From a virus: 38,579 nucleotides of DNA. Location of the stretch: the IMG/VR virus record IMGVR_UViG_3300045999_007667, positions 1-38,579 of that record. The stretch is one strand, 5' to 3'. How positions within the stretch are numbered: the first letter of the stretch is position 1; the number at the start of each line of letters is the position of its first letter. This document shows positions 1 through 7,977 of this stretch, in pieces. The position numbers were made by a program, and so were the translations under genes. The notes under the pieces were generated by a model that was given only the letters and a program-made list of their open reading frames with translations, made no database searches and had not been told where the DNA came from.

Positions 1-53
1 AAGACATCGGGAACGCTGGCTCGCGGCTCCGCGTGGACATCCTTGAGGGCTGA
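1..53 (+). CDS. 3' end of an unidentified upstream gene
   Basis: Only the last 16 codons are present, reading to a TGA at 51-53 and ending with residues SRLRVDILEG. The next gene starts 3 bp later with GTG, so the two are probably in one virion operon. The tail is too short to assign a family. Confidence 0.5.
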   Translation, partial: DIGNAGSRLRVDILEG

Positions 54-56
54 GTC

Positions 57-1199
57 GTGCCGAAACTCATCAGCGAAGTAACGTCGGGCCAGTCGAACGA
101 ACTGACCGTCCAGCAGGGGCAGGCGTCGGGGACGCGGGTCCGCGCGTGGCGTGTCATTCTGAACGCCCCTGGCGAGGCATACTCGGTCGAGGGCGCCATC
201 GGGGTCAGGGTCGGCGACCTGTACCCCGGCGACATCACGATGACCTGCTCGTCCATCAGCGAGCGGGCCAGCGGCGACTCGCGGGTCGCTCGCGAGATCA
301 CGGCGACATACAAGACGATCGACGGACCGGAGGGGACGCAACCAGAGCCGCCGGACATTCGGCCGGCGAAGTTTTCGATTTCTTCGACGCTAATCGAAGT
401 GCCTGCGACGAAGTGGAGAGAAATCGACGTAATCGTCCAAGGCGGATTTGGGGCGCCAGTTACCGTTCCGCTTGGCGCGGAGGCCGATCCAATCAACCCA
501 GTTGGAGACAGGTACGAAGGAGTAACAAAGACTGTTCCGCTCATAACAATCACTATTGAGCAGTTCGACAACGCCCCGATGACTGGGCTAGAGCGATCTG
601 GCGTCGTAAACGAGTCTGAGTTCAGTTTCCTTGGATGGACTATTTATAGATACAACTGCATGCTGCGAAGCATCAACGTAAGGCCGGTTGTTGAGAAGTT
701 TGGCGACCTCACCTATAGGGGCTTTACTCGGACATTTGAGTTCGCCGTCAAGCCAACGACAGTATTCGCTGACGAGCCAAACGATAACCCTTTCGTCCCG
801 GGGCTTTTAAAGCGGGTTGAAAAAGTCGGCGGCTGGATTCACGAACAGATTCTTGAGGGCTGGAACTGCAAAAACGACGGTCTTGGAACTGTAGGAAACA
901 ATGCGGTAGACGACGGCGCGCTGTCACTGAAGCACAACCTCAACGTAGTCGTGCAGCCGCTGGAACTTGCCACTGCCGCTGGCGCTAAAGTCAGAGCGAG
1001 CGTCAAAATTTCTTCGCCGAACGGAGGGTGGCTCCAGCGCCCATCCGGCGCACCTGTGGCGCTAAACTCCAATGGCACTCCTCGCGATGTCAACGTCGCA
1101 GATCCGAAGGTGCTGACGAAGAAGTACATGACTCACGAAGTGATGGACTTCGGCCGCAACTTCCAGAACCTCGGCGTCCGCATTCGGGACATCATCTGA
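57..1199 (+). CDS. Virion-associated hypothetical protein (380 aa)
   Basis: The GTG start lies 3 bp after the preceding stop. The protein is soluble, rich in beta-prone Val/Thr/Ile stretches and lacks signal peptide, membrane segment or a catalytic motif I recognise. It sits first in a chain of overlapping + strand genes leading to a large GGSGY-repeat protein, which suggests a structural, perhaps tail or baseplate, role. Its stop (TGA 1197-1199) shares a base with the next ATG. The function is inferred from position only. Bases about 400-800 look slightly more AT-rich than their surroundings. Confidence 0.6.
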   Translation: MPKLISEVTSGQSNELTVQQGQASGTRVRAWRVILNAPGEAYSVEGAIGVRVGDLYPGDITMTCSSISERASGDSRVAREITATYKTIDGPEGTQPEPPDIRPAKFSISSTLIEVPATKWREIDVIVQGGFGAPVTVPLGAEADPINPVGDRYEGVTKTVPLITITIEQFDNAPMTGLERSGVVNESEFSFLGWTIYRYNCMLRSINVRPVVEKFGDLTYRGFTRTFEFAVKPTTVFADEPNDNPFVPGLLKRVEKVGGWIHEQILEGWNCKNDGLGTVGNNAVDDGALSLKHNLNVVVQPLELATAAGAKVRASVKISSPNGGWLQRPSGAPVALNSNGTPRDVNVADPKVLTKKYMTHEVMDFGRNFQNLGVRIRDII

Positions 1200-1528
1200 T
1201 GACTAAAGGCAACCGCCTAGGCGACAACCTGACAAACGCCCTCATTCGGGTCGTTAACAAGGTAGAAAACACGCCCGAAAAGGGCCAGTTGCTCAGTGTA
1301 ACTGGTCGGTTTGAGGACATCACGAACCCCGTCACGTTCCGCATCTGCACGTTCACCGGCGCCTGGTCGAAGAACCAAGACAAGACGATCACGTTCAAGC
1401 ACGGCGGCGGCGGGACGGTCGTAGCGACGAACCTGTTCGCGAACCTTTCGGCCCCGGCGTCAACGGCTCACTGCGCAATTCACGCCGAAGGCACGGCCTG
1501 GTATCTCATTTCCGCGGAGTGCGAGTGA
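1199..1528 (+). CDS. Small virion-associated hypothetical protein (109 aa)
   Basis: The ATG at 1199 overlaps the previous stop, indicating translational coupling, and its own TGA (1526-1528) overlaps the next ATG. The product has a central beta-rich part with a Gly run (HGGGGT) and no membrane segment. I recognise no family. By position it could be a small tail or fibre-associated protein made in fixed ratio with its neighbours. Confidence 0.6.
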   Translation: MTKGNRLGDNLTNALIRVVNKVENTPEKGQLLSVTGRFEDITNPVTFRICTFTGAWSKNQDKTITFKHGGGGTVVATNLFANLSAPASTAHCAIHAEGTAWYLISAECE

Positions 1529-4101
1529 TGGTGCTAATGCCGTGCGGCAAGTGCTGCGACAAGTGCGCTTGCCAGAGTTGCATTTGCTGCGAATGCGACG
1601 GCACGATTTCTGGCGACACGGCGGCGACGCCAACCGCACGCTGGGCTCGGTTCATGTCGGGCAAACTATCGAGCAGCGCACACGACGATCTTGAGGCTGA
1701 TTTTCCGTGTGCCTCTCTCGCCGCCTACGAACGGTTCGCCACGTCCGAGAGTTACGACCGGCTTGTCGCGTTGCTGCCAGACTGCCAGATCAGTCGCCGC
1801 TGGGACTCACAGAGTGAGTGCGTGGATGCACTCATCGCTTCTGAGGTGGCCGCCATCATCGCCGCCGGCGAGCCCTACACCTATGACCCGTGGTACGGCT
1901 GGTGCCGCATTCCGACAAAGGTCGGCGACTCAATCACGATTGACGCGACGTTTGGCAGCGGGGCCAAGGCAGAGATTTCCAAGCAAGACGACTGCACGAT
2001 CTCTGAAATCACCGTGACAGACGGCGGGTCTGGGTACGCCCGCCTTGGCCGCATTGCACCGACGCTGACGATCTCAGGCGGCAGCGGCGCGGGGGCGACG
2101 TTCACGCCGACGCTCTTGAGTAGCGGCTCGCCTACGGTCTGGGCAATCTCCAGTGCCACGGCCAGCGGCGGCAGCGGTTACGTCGATGGAGAGAGTCTGA
2201 CCATCACGGCCGCGATCGGCGACACGACAGTCACCAAGGCGGCGGCCACAGTCACGGCACGCAGTCAGCCGTCGATCACGGCCACGGCCGGCGGCAGCGG
2301 CACTGGCGCGACTCTGAGCGTATCTGTGGCCGAGACTGGTAAGACACCAAAGACCTGGAACATCTCCGCCATCTCAGTCACCGCCGGCGGGACGGGCTAC
2401 AAGGCCGGCGACCCGGTGACGCTTGGTTACAGCAGCGACGTAGTGGTTTCTGGCAGCACGTCTGCCAGTGTTGTCGTCAGCGACGAACGAACGGAGCCAG
2501 AGTTCTCTGTGGACGCCAGCGGTGCAGGCGGAACCGGGGCGACGTTCTCGTTTTCCTACGCCTACGACTCGCTTTACAACGACTACGAACTGACCGCGAT
2601 TACCGTGACCAACGGCGGCAGCGGCTACAGCACGGGCGGCACGGTCGTCCTCAACAAATCCGCCGACACCACGGCAACCGGCAACACGCTTGAATGGTCA
2701 GATGCCGAGGGACAATTCCCCGGGCCGATCATTTTGGAATACACCGTCTCCGGCGGCGCAATCGCTAGTGTAAGCGGGTGGGGCGTGCCGCTTGACGGGC
2801 TTTACGGCTGGAGGCTGGCCGGTGTCATCGAATCAGTGAACTACGGCCAGCAGACCGAGTACCACAACAAGATCGGCGCCGCCAGCGCCGTCACCGTCAC
2901 CAACGGCGGCCAGTATTACAGAGAGGACGCCAGCGCGCCACCAGAGGTTGCCACGCTCACGATCTACGACAAGCGTGGCGCTGGTGCTGCGGCCGAGTAT
3001 CAAGGCACGATTGACGAAGACACCGGAAGTCCGACGTTTGGCGAGGTGTTGTCAGTCACAAGGGACTGGACTGGATTTGGTGGGGGAGAACTCCTGCCCA
3101 CTCCTACGTCGTCGCTGACGCCGGAAGAGCGGCAAAGCATGTTGACGATGTTCTGCCCCCACAGTCTGCCGACACCACCAACTGGCTTCGATGGATTCTG
3201 GGAGCCACTGACCAGCCACGAACCAGTGACGTTCGCAGATGCCGCGGAGGTCGAGGAGAAAATTGCCGAACTGTATGGAGCCGGCGGTCCGATGGACGCT
3301 GCCAAACTGTACGCAGGGTATTGTTCGGCCAGAACGCTACTGAAGAGCGACGGCACCAAGTACATGCTCGGCTGGAGTACGCCCTACCGCAAAGGCTCAC
3401 CGCTGACGCCCGCCGTCGTGGCCGCCTTGTGTGCCGGCGGGCTGCCGTGGAAGTACCAGCCGGACGAGGAGTACCCGGCAGTATTTACGTCGTGGGGTAC
3501 GGCCATCTTTTCCAACGACGACATCCCGCCGGTGAGGTCGATCACACTCAAGGCATCGACTGGAGATGCCGTGGTAGATGACTTTATTGAGGCGGGAACC
3601 AAGGGCGTTGACCCAGTAACCAATTATGCAAAGACAGTCACCTTCAGCGACCGTGACAACTGCGACGACAGGTACACCGGCGACGTTACGATTGGCAACA
3701 CTCTAACGTCTGGCGAAAAAAGCATCACGATTGAGATCACGAAGAGTGCCGGCGGAACGCCGGTGCAAACGTGGTACGTTGGCGTGACGTTCCGGCCTTG
3801 CAGCCCGCGAGACGACATTCCGCCAACAGGCAGTGCCGGGCCGTATATTAGCGATTACGTTATCAGACGGCTTGACCACGCAACCTCGACGCTGACCGAC
3901 GTTACGAACGACCTGATTGAAAACTCCTTGTCGTTCCGCCCCTACGAGAGTCAAGGGGACTGCGAAAGCCAGAACTTCCGCACCGACGCCCTTTGCGCCG
4001 GAACGCTCTGGCAGTTCTATGGAGAAGGGGACGAGGAAAGCCTCAAGTTTACCTGCTGTTGGGGTTATGCCGCAGACACAGAGTTCCCAGACGCGGAGTG
4101 A
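1528..4101 (+). CDS. Large tail-fibre/baseplate-like protein with GGSGY repeats (857 aa)
   Basis: The ATG at 1528 overlaps the preceding stop; a GTG at 1519 in the same frame is a less likely start. The first 25 residues hold ten cysteines (CGKCCDKCACQSC then CCEC), which could bind metal or form disulfides. Residues about 150-480 contain repeats of the type ITVTNGGSGY followed by a hydrophobic strand, a pattern common in phage tail fibres and adhesins with stacked beta repeats. The C-terminal half is unrelated to these repeats and carries further Cys residues. I infer a virion surface or tail-tip role, the distal domain perhaps binding the host. No catalytic motif is evident. Confidence 0.65.
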   Translation: MVLMPCGKCCDKCACQSCICCECDGTISGDTAATPTARWARFMSGKLSSSAHDDLEADFPCASLAAYERFATSESYDRLVALLPDCQISRRWDSQSECVDALIASEVAAIIAAGEPYTYDPWYGWCRIPTKVGDSITIDATFGSGAKAEISKQDDCTISEITVTDGGSGYARLGRIAPTLTISGGSGAGATFTPTLLSSGSPTVWAISSATASGGSGYVDGESLTITAAIGDTTVTKAAATVTARSQPSITATAGGSGTGATLSVSVAETGKTPKTWNISAISVTAGGTGYKAGDPVTLGYSSDVVVSGSTSASVVVSDERTEPEFSVDASGAGGTGATFSFSYAYDSLYNDYELTAITVTNGGSGYSTGGTVVLNKSADTTATGNTLEWSDAEGQFPGPIILEYTVSGGAIASVSGWGVPLDGLYGWRLAGVIESVNYGQQTEYHNKIGAASAVTVTNGGQYYREDASAPPEVATLTIYDKRGAGAAAEYQGTIDEDTGSPTFGEVLSVTRDWTGFGGGELLPTPTSSLTPEERQSMLTMFCPHSLPTPPTGFDGFWEPLTSHEPVTFADAAEVEEKIAELYGAGGPMDAAKLYAGYCSARTLLKSDGTKYMLGWSTPYRKGSPLTPAVVAALCAGGLPWKYQPDEEYPAVFTSWGTAIFSNDDIPPVRSITLKASTGDAVVDDFIEAGTKGVDPVTNYAKTVTFSDRDNCDDRYTGDVTIGNTLTSGEKSITIEITKSAGGTPVQTWYVGVTFRPCSPRDDIPPTGSAGPYISDYVIRRLDHATSTLTDVTNDLIENSLSFRPYESQGDCESQNFRTDALCAGTLWQFYGEGDEESLKFTCCWGYAADTEFPDAE

Positions 4102-4104
4102 CCA

Positions 4105-4500
4105 GTGATTTCCCGCAGCGTTCCCGTTTCCGTCCCGTTTCGCGGCACCGTGCCGGCCGACGCCGTCGCGTCTGCGGTTCGCACGCTCCTCGGGGATCGG
4201 CCAGGGAAGGGCGTAGTGCGGATCGTCGTGGAGCGTGAGGTTTCCGGCCCCGGTTCAGAACTGATGGCGATTCTGCATCGGCTCGGGTTTCGTGCCACGC
4301 CGGGGTGCAAGTGCCACCAGCGAGCGGAGACGATGGACCGCATGGGCTGCGACTGGTGCGATGCCAACGTGCCGCTGATCGTCGGCTGGCTCCGCGAGGA
4401 GGCGACAAAACGCAGCCTGCTGTTCCTCGACGCCGCTGGTGCCATGCTGGTCAGGCGGGCCATCAAGAACGCTCGGAGGCTTCACGATGGCAAAGCGTAG
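4105..4500 (+). CDS. Small Cys-motif protein (131 aa)
   Basis: A GTG start at 4105 follows the large structural gene by 3 bp. Around residues 70-95 there is a CKCH motif followed by GCDWC, a plausible zinc-binding knuckle. The rest is alpha/beta without membrane segments and I do not recognise the family. The end overlaps the next start (ATG 4487) by 14 bp, so it belongs to the same operon. It may be an assembly or accessory virion protein, by position only. Confidence 0.6.
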   Translation: MISRSVPVSVPFRGTVPADAVASAVRTLLGDRPGKGVVRIVVEREVSGPGSELMAILHRLGFRATPGCKCHQRAETMDRMGCDWCDANVPLIVGWLREEATKRSLLFLDAAGAMLVRRAIKNARRLHDGKA

Positions 4501-4690
4501 GCCACCGAAGGACACAACGCCCGCCCTGCACTCGTCCATGGACGACGTTGAGTACGACGACGACGACGGGCCGAATCCCGTCCCCGACGACGACGGCAAC
4601 GTGGTGTTGCGGAGAACTGCGAAGCAAGAAGGAGCAGCGGAAAAGCGTGGCAAAGAACAAACCCGAAAGAAGCCTCGCCGACTCGGTTGA
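4487..4690 (+). CDS. Small charged protein with poly-Asp segment (67 aa)
   Basis: The ATG at 4487 lies within the end of the previous gene. The product has a basic start (MAKRRPPK), a central acidic block with runs of Asp, and a basic C-terminus rich in Lys/Arg. It looks intrinsically disordered. It overlaps the next gene by 44 bp. Such charge-segregated small proteins are often scaffolding or nucleic-acid-associated, but nothing specific can be claimed. Confidence 0.5.
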   Translation: MAKRRPPKDTTPALHSSMDDVEYDDDDGPNPVPDDDGNVVLRRTAKQEGAAEKRGKEQTRKKPRRLG

Positions 4691-4904
4691 GGCGGCCGTG
4701 CGGAATCAGCGGCCCGGCTACAGCAGTTGGTTCGACAGGCTGTCCCCAGAGGCGCAGGCCGAATTCCTTGAGGCGCGACGCCGGTTCGACCCGGTCCGGC
4801 ACCAGAAAACAGCCTACGCCCGTGCGCTGATCGCCGAGGCCAAGGCGCGCGGCTGGGCCACGGCCGGCGAATCCGTCCTCTGCACTTGGCTGGGGAAACA
4901 ATGA
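4647..4904 (+). CDS. Small hypothetical protein (85 aa)
   Basis: I chose the GTG at 4647 because the coding frame begins MAKNKPERSLAD, with GGAG at about 4631 upstream. The product is helical, with a segment LSPEAQAEFLEARRRF and a C-terminal part resembling a DNA-binding helix pair. I considered a small terminase subunit because of size and helix content, but no large terminase follows, so I leave it unassigned. Its stop overlaps the next ATG (4901). Confidence 0.5.
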   Translation: MAKNKPERSLADSVEAAVRNQRPGYSSWFDRLSPEAQAEFLEARRRFDPVRHQKTAYARALIAEAKARGWATAGESVLCTWLGKQ

Positions 4905-6037
4905 GCAAACCACTCGCCGACGCCGCCAACGACCGCGCCGAGGACGACCAGCGGCTGGCGACGGACGCCGAGATCTCCCGGCTCCGCTCAGAAATCGCCT
5001 CGCTGAAGTCGCGGTACAAGTCCGCGCTCTCGCAGATCGACCGCGAGCGGGACCGCGCCGACGCCGTCCTGTCGCTGCGCGGCGTCCGGCCGGTGAAGCC
5101 GAAGGCTGCCCCGCGGCGCGGCCAGAAGAAAAACGCCGCCACGATGGTGCTGATGCTGTCGGACGTTCACTGCGAGGAGCGCGTCGAGCCGGCGACGGTG
5201 AATTTCACGAACGACTACTCGCTCGACGTTTGCCAGCGGCGGCTGGACGAACTGATGCAGCGGTTCTTCGTCATGCTGGATCATGAGCGGCAACTCTGCG
5301 ACATCGACCGCGTCATGGTCTGGCTCGGGGGGGACTTTCTGACTGGGCATATCCACCCAGACTGCGTCGAGGTGACGCAACTCTCGCCCCCGAACGCGAC
5401 CCGGTGGATCGGCGAGCGTCTGCGGGGGATCATCGACGCCATCGCCCAGCGGGCCGGGAGCGTCGTCGTGGCGACGAACGCCGGCAACCACGGCCGGAGT
5501 ACCGAAAAGAACCGGGTGGCGACGGAACTCGACCATTCGTGGGAGCAGTTGCTGTACCACATGCTCCAGCGGGAGGAGAAGAACCAGAACGTCGAGTGGC
5601 GGATCAGCGGCGGCCACCTGAACTACATCGACCTCGACGGGTTTCTGGTCCGGACCTGTCATGGTCACAATATCCGGTATTCTGGTGGGGTCTACGGACT
5701 GGCCCTGCCCGCCAGCAAGGCGATCGCAGGCTGGGACGCCCATCACCGTGCCGACCTGACCATTTTCGGCCACTACCACACTTGGGGGTGGCTGCGTGGC
5801 GGCCGGTACGTCTCCAACGGGAGCGTCATCGGCCACAGCCCGTATGCCGTCGCCATCAAGGCTTCGCCGGAGCGCCCCTGCCAAGGGGCGGTGGTCATCG
5901 ACCACGGCCGGAACGAGGTCACGAAAGCCTACCCACTTTTTTGTGACGGAGACTTGCGAAAACGCTATGATGGCTACCCCACAACACAACACCGCCGCCG
6001 CGTGGCTGCGGGCGGCCGCACAGGCGGCCACGCATAG
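4901..6037 (+). CDS. Calcineurin-like metallophosphoesterase with N-terminal coiled coil (378 aa)
   Basis: All five metallophosphoesterase motifs are visible in order: SDVH (residues 87-90), GGDF (143-146), GNHGR (195-199), CHGH (253-256) and GHYH (290-293). These bind a di-metal centre and hydrolyse phosphoester bonds. Residues about 22-60 are heptad-like and charged, probably a coiled coil. Phage members of this family include Mre11/SbcD-like nucleases, but no SbcC-like ATPase partner is seen, so substrate is open (DNA ends, nucleotides or phosphoprotein). The ATG at 4901 overlaps the preceding stop. Confidence 0.85.
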   Translation: MSKPLADAANDRAEDDQRLATDAEISRLRSEIASLKSRYKSALSQIDRERDRADAVLSLRGVRPVKPKAAPRRGQKKNAATMVLMLSDVHCEERVEPATVNFTNDYSLDVCQRRLDELMQRFFVMLDHERQLCDIDRVMVWLGGDFLTGHIHPDCVEVTQLSPPNATRWIGERLRGIIDAIAQRAGSVVVATNAGNHGRSTEKNRVATELDHSWEQLLYHMLQREEKNQNVEWRISGGHLNYIDLDGFLVRTCHGHNIRYSGGVYGLALPASKAIAGWDAHHRADLTIFGHYHTWGWLRGGRYVSNGSVIGHSPYAVAIKASPERPCQGAVVIDHGRNEVTKAYPLFCDGDLRKRYDGYPTTQHRRRVAAGGRTGGHA

Positions 6038-6473
6038 CCACGATCCACATACATGGAACGGCGCGGTGCTGGTTCCAGAGGTCACTGGAGCATACGTCTG
6101 CATGGCTGTGAACGGATTCCCGGCTGGCGTGGAACGCACTCCGGAGCGGCTGGAGCGTCCGGCGAAGTATGCCTACATGGAACACGCAGAGCGCGGTGCG
6201 ATCTACCGCGCAGCGAGGATCGGCACGCCGACGGCCGGGGCGACGCTCTATTGCCCGTGGTTTGCCTGCGTTGACTGCGCTCGGGCGATCATCGTGGCCG
6301 GGATCCGCGAAGTCGTCGGCCATGTTCTGCCGCGGAGCAAGACGCCCGAGCGCTGGCGGGAAAGCATCGCCACGGCCGAGGGGATGCTGCGCGAGGCCCG
6401 GGTCGGCATGCGCTGGCTCGCGGAGCCGCTGGGGGTGACGATCCGGTTCGACGGTGAGGAGATGTCGCTGTGA
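5967..6473 (+). CDS. Deoxycytidylate deaminase-like protein (168 aa)
   Basis: It has the zinc-dependent cytidine/dCMP deaminase signature: HAE at residues 73-75 (zinc ligand and proton-shuttle Glu), then CPWFACVDC with Cys101 and Cys104. The usual PCxxC is ACVDC here, so the Pro before the first Cys is replaced by Ala. The family converts dCMP to dUMP for dTMP synthesis. The start is set inside the end of the phosphoesterase gene (71 bp overlap) because the N-terminal helix and the following beta strand of the fold are otherwise lost. The next gene is a nucleotide kinase, which supports a nucleotide-metabolism role. Confidence 0.8.
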   Translation: MMATPQHNTAAAWLRAAAQAATHSHDPHTWNGAVLVPEVTGAYVCMAVNGFPAGVERTPERLERPAKYAYMEHAERGAIYRAARIGTPTAGATLYCPWFACVDCARAIIVAGIREVVGHVLPRSKTPERWRESIATAEGMLREARVGMRWLAEPLGVTIRFDGEEMSL

Positions 6474-7009
6474 TTGTCGGCCTCTGCGGCGCCGCCGGAA
6501 GCGGCAAAAACAGCGTGGCGGCGTGTCTCGCGGAGCGGCACGGCTTCGCCGAGATGGCATTCGCCGACCCCCTGTACGCCGCGGCGGCGGCGATCACCGG
6601 GCTGACGGTCGAGCAGTTGCAGGACCGGAGCCGCAAGGAGAAGGCCCTCGGCTGGATCAGTTGCTCGCCCCGCCGGCTGCTGCAGACCCTCGGCACGGAC
6701 TGGGGGCGGAACATGATCCATCCCGAAATCTGGGTTATGGCGACAATGCAACGGGCAGATGTCGCCGCCGGCGACATCTGCATCACGGACGTTCGCTTCC
6801 CCAACGAGGCCGAGGCCATCAAGGCCCGCGGCGGGCTGGTGTGGCGGGTCGTCCGGCCGTGCGTTGGAGTCCTGTCCGGCGAGGCCGCCGCCCATGAGAG
6901 CGAGCGCGGGATCCCCGACAAGTACATCGACCGCGAGATCCTGAACAACGCGTGCCTGTTGTCGCTCGCCGGCTTGGTGGACGAGGCACTCACGGAGGCA
7001 AGGCGATGA
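6470..7009 (+). CDS. Deoxynucleoside monophosphate kinase-like protein (179 aa)
   Basis: The N-terminus has a P-loop (GAAGSGKN, residues 7-14), followed by FADPL, LQTLGTDWGR and ITDVRFPNEAEAI, the layout of phage dNMP kinases related to T4 gp1. These phosphorylate dNMPs to dNDPs. The GTG start at 6470 overlaps the deaminase stop by 4 bp, and its own TGA overlaps the next ATG. The pair suggests the phage boosts its own dNTP pool, as T4-like phages do, although it sits here among virion genes. Confidence 0.85.
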   Translation: MIVGLCGAAGSGKNSVAACLAERHGFAEMAFADPLYAAAAAITGLTVEQLQDRSRKEKALGWISCSPRRLLQTLGTDWGRNMIHPEIWVMATMQRADVAAGDICITDVRFPNEAEAIKARGGLVWRVVRPCVGVLSGEAAAHESERGIPDKYIDREILNNACLLSLAGLVDEALTEARR

Positions 7010-7308
7010 CGATTGAAGAACTCGACGACTATGTCTGGGAGCGGCTGCCGCGGGTCAGGCGGGCGATGGCCGGCCGGGCGGCCGTGTCGCGGATCGTCCG
7101 GCTGGCCGTTTCCGAGTGGCAGGCTGGGGCTGTCAGCGTAGGGTCGCTGTCGGGGGCCGTCGAGCGAAAATACGGCACGGGGATCTTCCTGTCCATCATC
7201 CTATCGGCCCTCATTTCCGAGGTCGTCAAAATCATCATTCGCTGGTGGCTGGAGCGGCGAGAAAACGGCGAATACATGGTTCGGATGGTGGCTGGACTCC
7301 ACAAATGA
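7006..7308 (+). CDS. Small membrane protein (100 aa), paralogue of the gene at 33051
   Basis: The ATG at 7006 overlaps the previous stop. An N-terminal basic helical region contains VRLAVSEW, followed by KYGTGIFLSIILSALI with a hydrophobic segment continuing into RWWLERR. That gives one likely transmembrane helix with a positive C-terminal flank. The gene at 33051-33359 has the same layout (MAVEEW, REYGSVVG, EWW), so the two look like diverged copies. A holin or lysis-associated role is possible but not shown. Confidence 0.6.
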   Translation: MTIEELDDYVWERLPRVRRAMAGRAAVSRIVRLAVSEWQAGAVSVGSLSGAVERKYGTGIFLSIILSALISEVVKIIIRWWLERRENGEYMVRMVAGLHK

Positions 7309-7323
7309 GGGTCTCTATCGCGG

Positions 7324-7329
7324 TAGAAT
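7324..7329 (+). promoter_or_regulatory. Possible -10 element upstream of 7353
   Basis: In the 44-bp gap before the gene at 7353 there is TAGAAT, close to a sigma-70 -10 box, 29 bp before the start. No convincing -35 is seen. The gap is the first real intergenic space in this operon, so an internal promoter is reasonable but weakly supported. Confidence 0.2.
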
Positions 7330-7352
7330 AAGGGCTGCACAAGGAGGTGCCT

Positions 7353-7706
7353 GTGGAACCGAAGATTCGCCGTAAGTTCAAGTCGCTGCCCGTCACGCTG
7401 TCCACGGCGACCGCGTCTGCGACCACGATCCGTTGGGACGACGTTGCCGGCGGGTGTCTGCTCATGGGGACTGCCGTCACGGCGTCCCAGTCGATCCAGT
7501 TGTGGTGCAGCGGCACGACCGACGGCTCGTTCGGCCGCCTCTACAACGCCGACGGCAGTGCCGCCGACATCACGCTCGTCCCGTCGCTGACTGAGAGCCG
7601 GACGTATGCCCTGCCGGACGCCGCCTACGGCGTCGGGGCGCTGAAGTTCGTGGCGGCCTCGACGAACTCGACTGCTGCGTCCTGCATCGTCATGCTCAAG
7701 ACTTGA
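7353..7706 (+). CDS. Small beta-rich virion-like protein (117 aa)
   Basis: I chose the GTG at 7353 because an ideal Shine-Dalgarno AAGGAGG lies at 7341-7347, 5 bp upstream; the GTG at 7347 overlaps it. The product is rich in Thr/Ala/Ser, beta-prone and has no membrane segment. Its LSTATASATTIRWDD start and STAASCIVMLKT end resemble small capsid or tail decoration proteins in general character. I cannot name a family. The strong ribosome-binding site fits a protein made in quantity. Confidence 0.55.
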   Translation: MEPKIRRKFKSLPVTLSTATASATTIRWDDVAGGCLLMGTAVTASQSIQLWCSGTTDGSFGRLYNADGSAADITLVPSLTESRTYALPDAAYGVGALKFVAASTNSTAASCIVMLKT

Positions 7707-7715
7707 GGCTGCACC

Positions 7716-7973
7716 ATGACCGACGCAGCCAAGGAAACTATTTTCCAACTGCTCCGCGAGTACGGATTCGCCACGCTGGTCGCGTGTTTTTTGGGCTACG
7801 TCGGCCGGCAGGATGTAATCCTGCCAATGGTCGAGTCGCACAAGGCATTCTTGAAAGAAATCGCCGAGACGCAGCGCGAGATCAGTCAGGCCGTTGGCGA
7901 GCAGACGCGGCTGCTGTACGCACTCCAGCCACGGTTAGCGAACGACAACAAGCCTGACTCGACGAGGAACTGA
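7716..7973 (+). CDS. Small membrane protein, holin-like (85 aa)
   Basis: One hydrophobic segment (GFATLVACFLGYVG, residues about 17-31) is followed by a charged helix with heptad character (HKAFLKEIAETQREI). One helix plus a charged coiled-coil tail matches the layout of BhlA/holin-like phage proteins, which depolarise or perforate the inner membrane during lysis. No endolysin gene is adjacent, so the call rests on topology and position just before the LamG tail gene. Confidence 0.5.
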   Translation: MTDAAKETIFQLLREYGFATLVACFLGYVGRQDVILPMVESHKAFLKEIAETQREISQAVGEQTRLLYALQPRLANDNKPDSTRN

Positions 7974-7977
7974 CGCA

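Noticed and set aside
4647-4904. Small terminase subunit
   Set aside because: Size and helices fit, but no large terminase, portal or capsid gene follows and no specific motif is seen.
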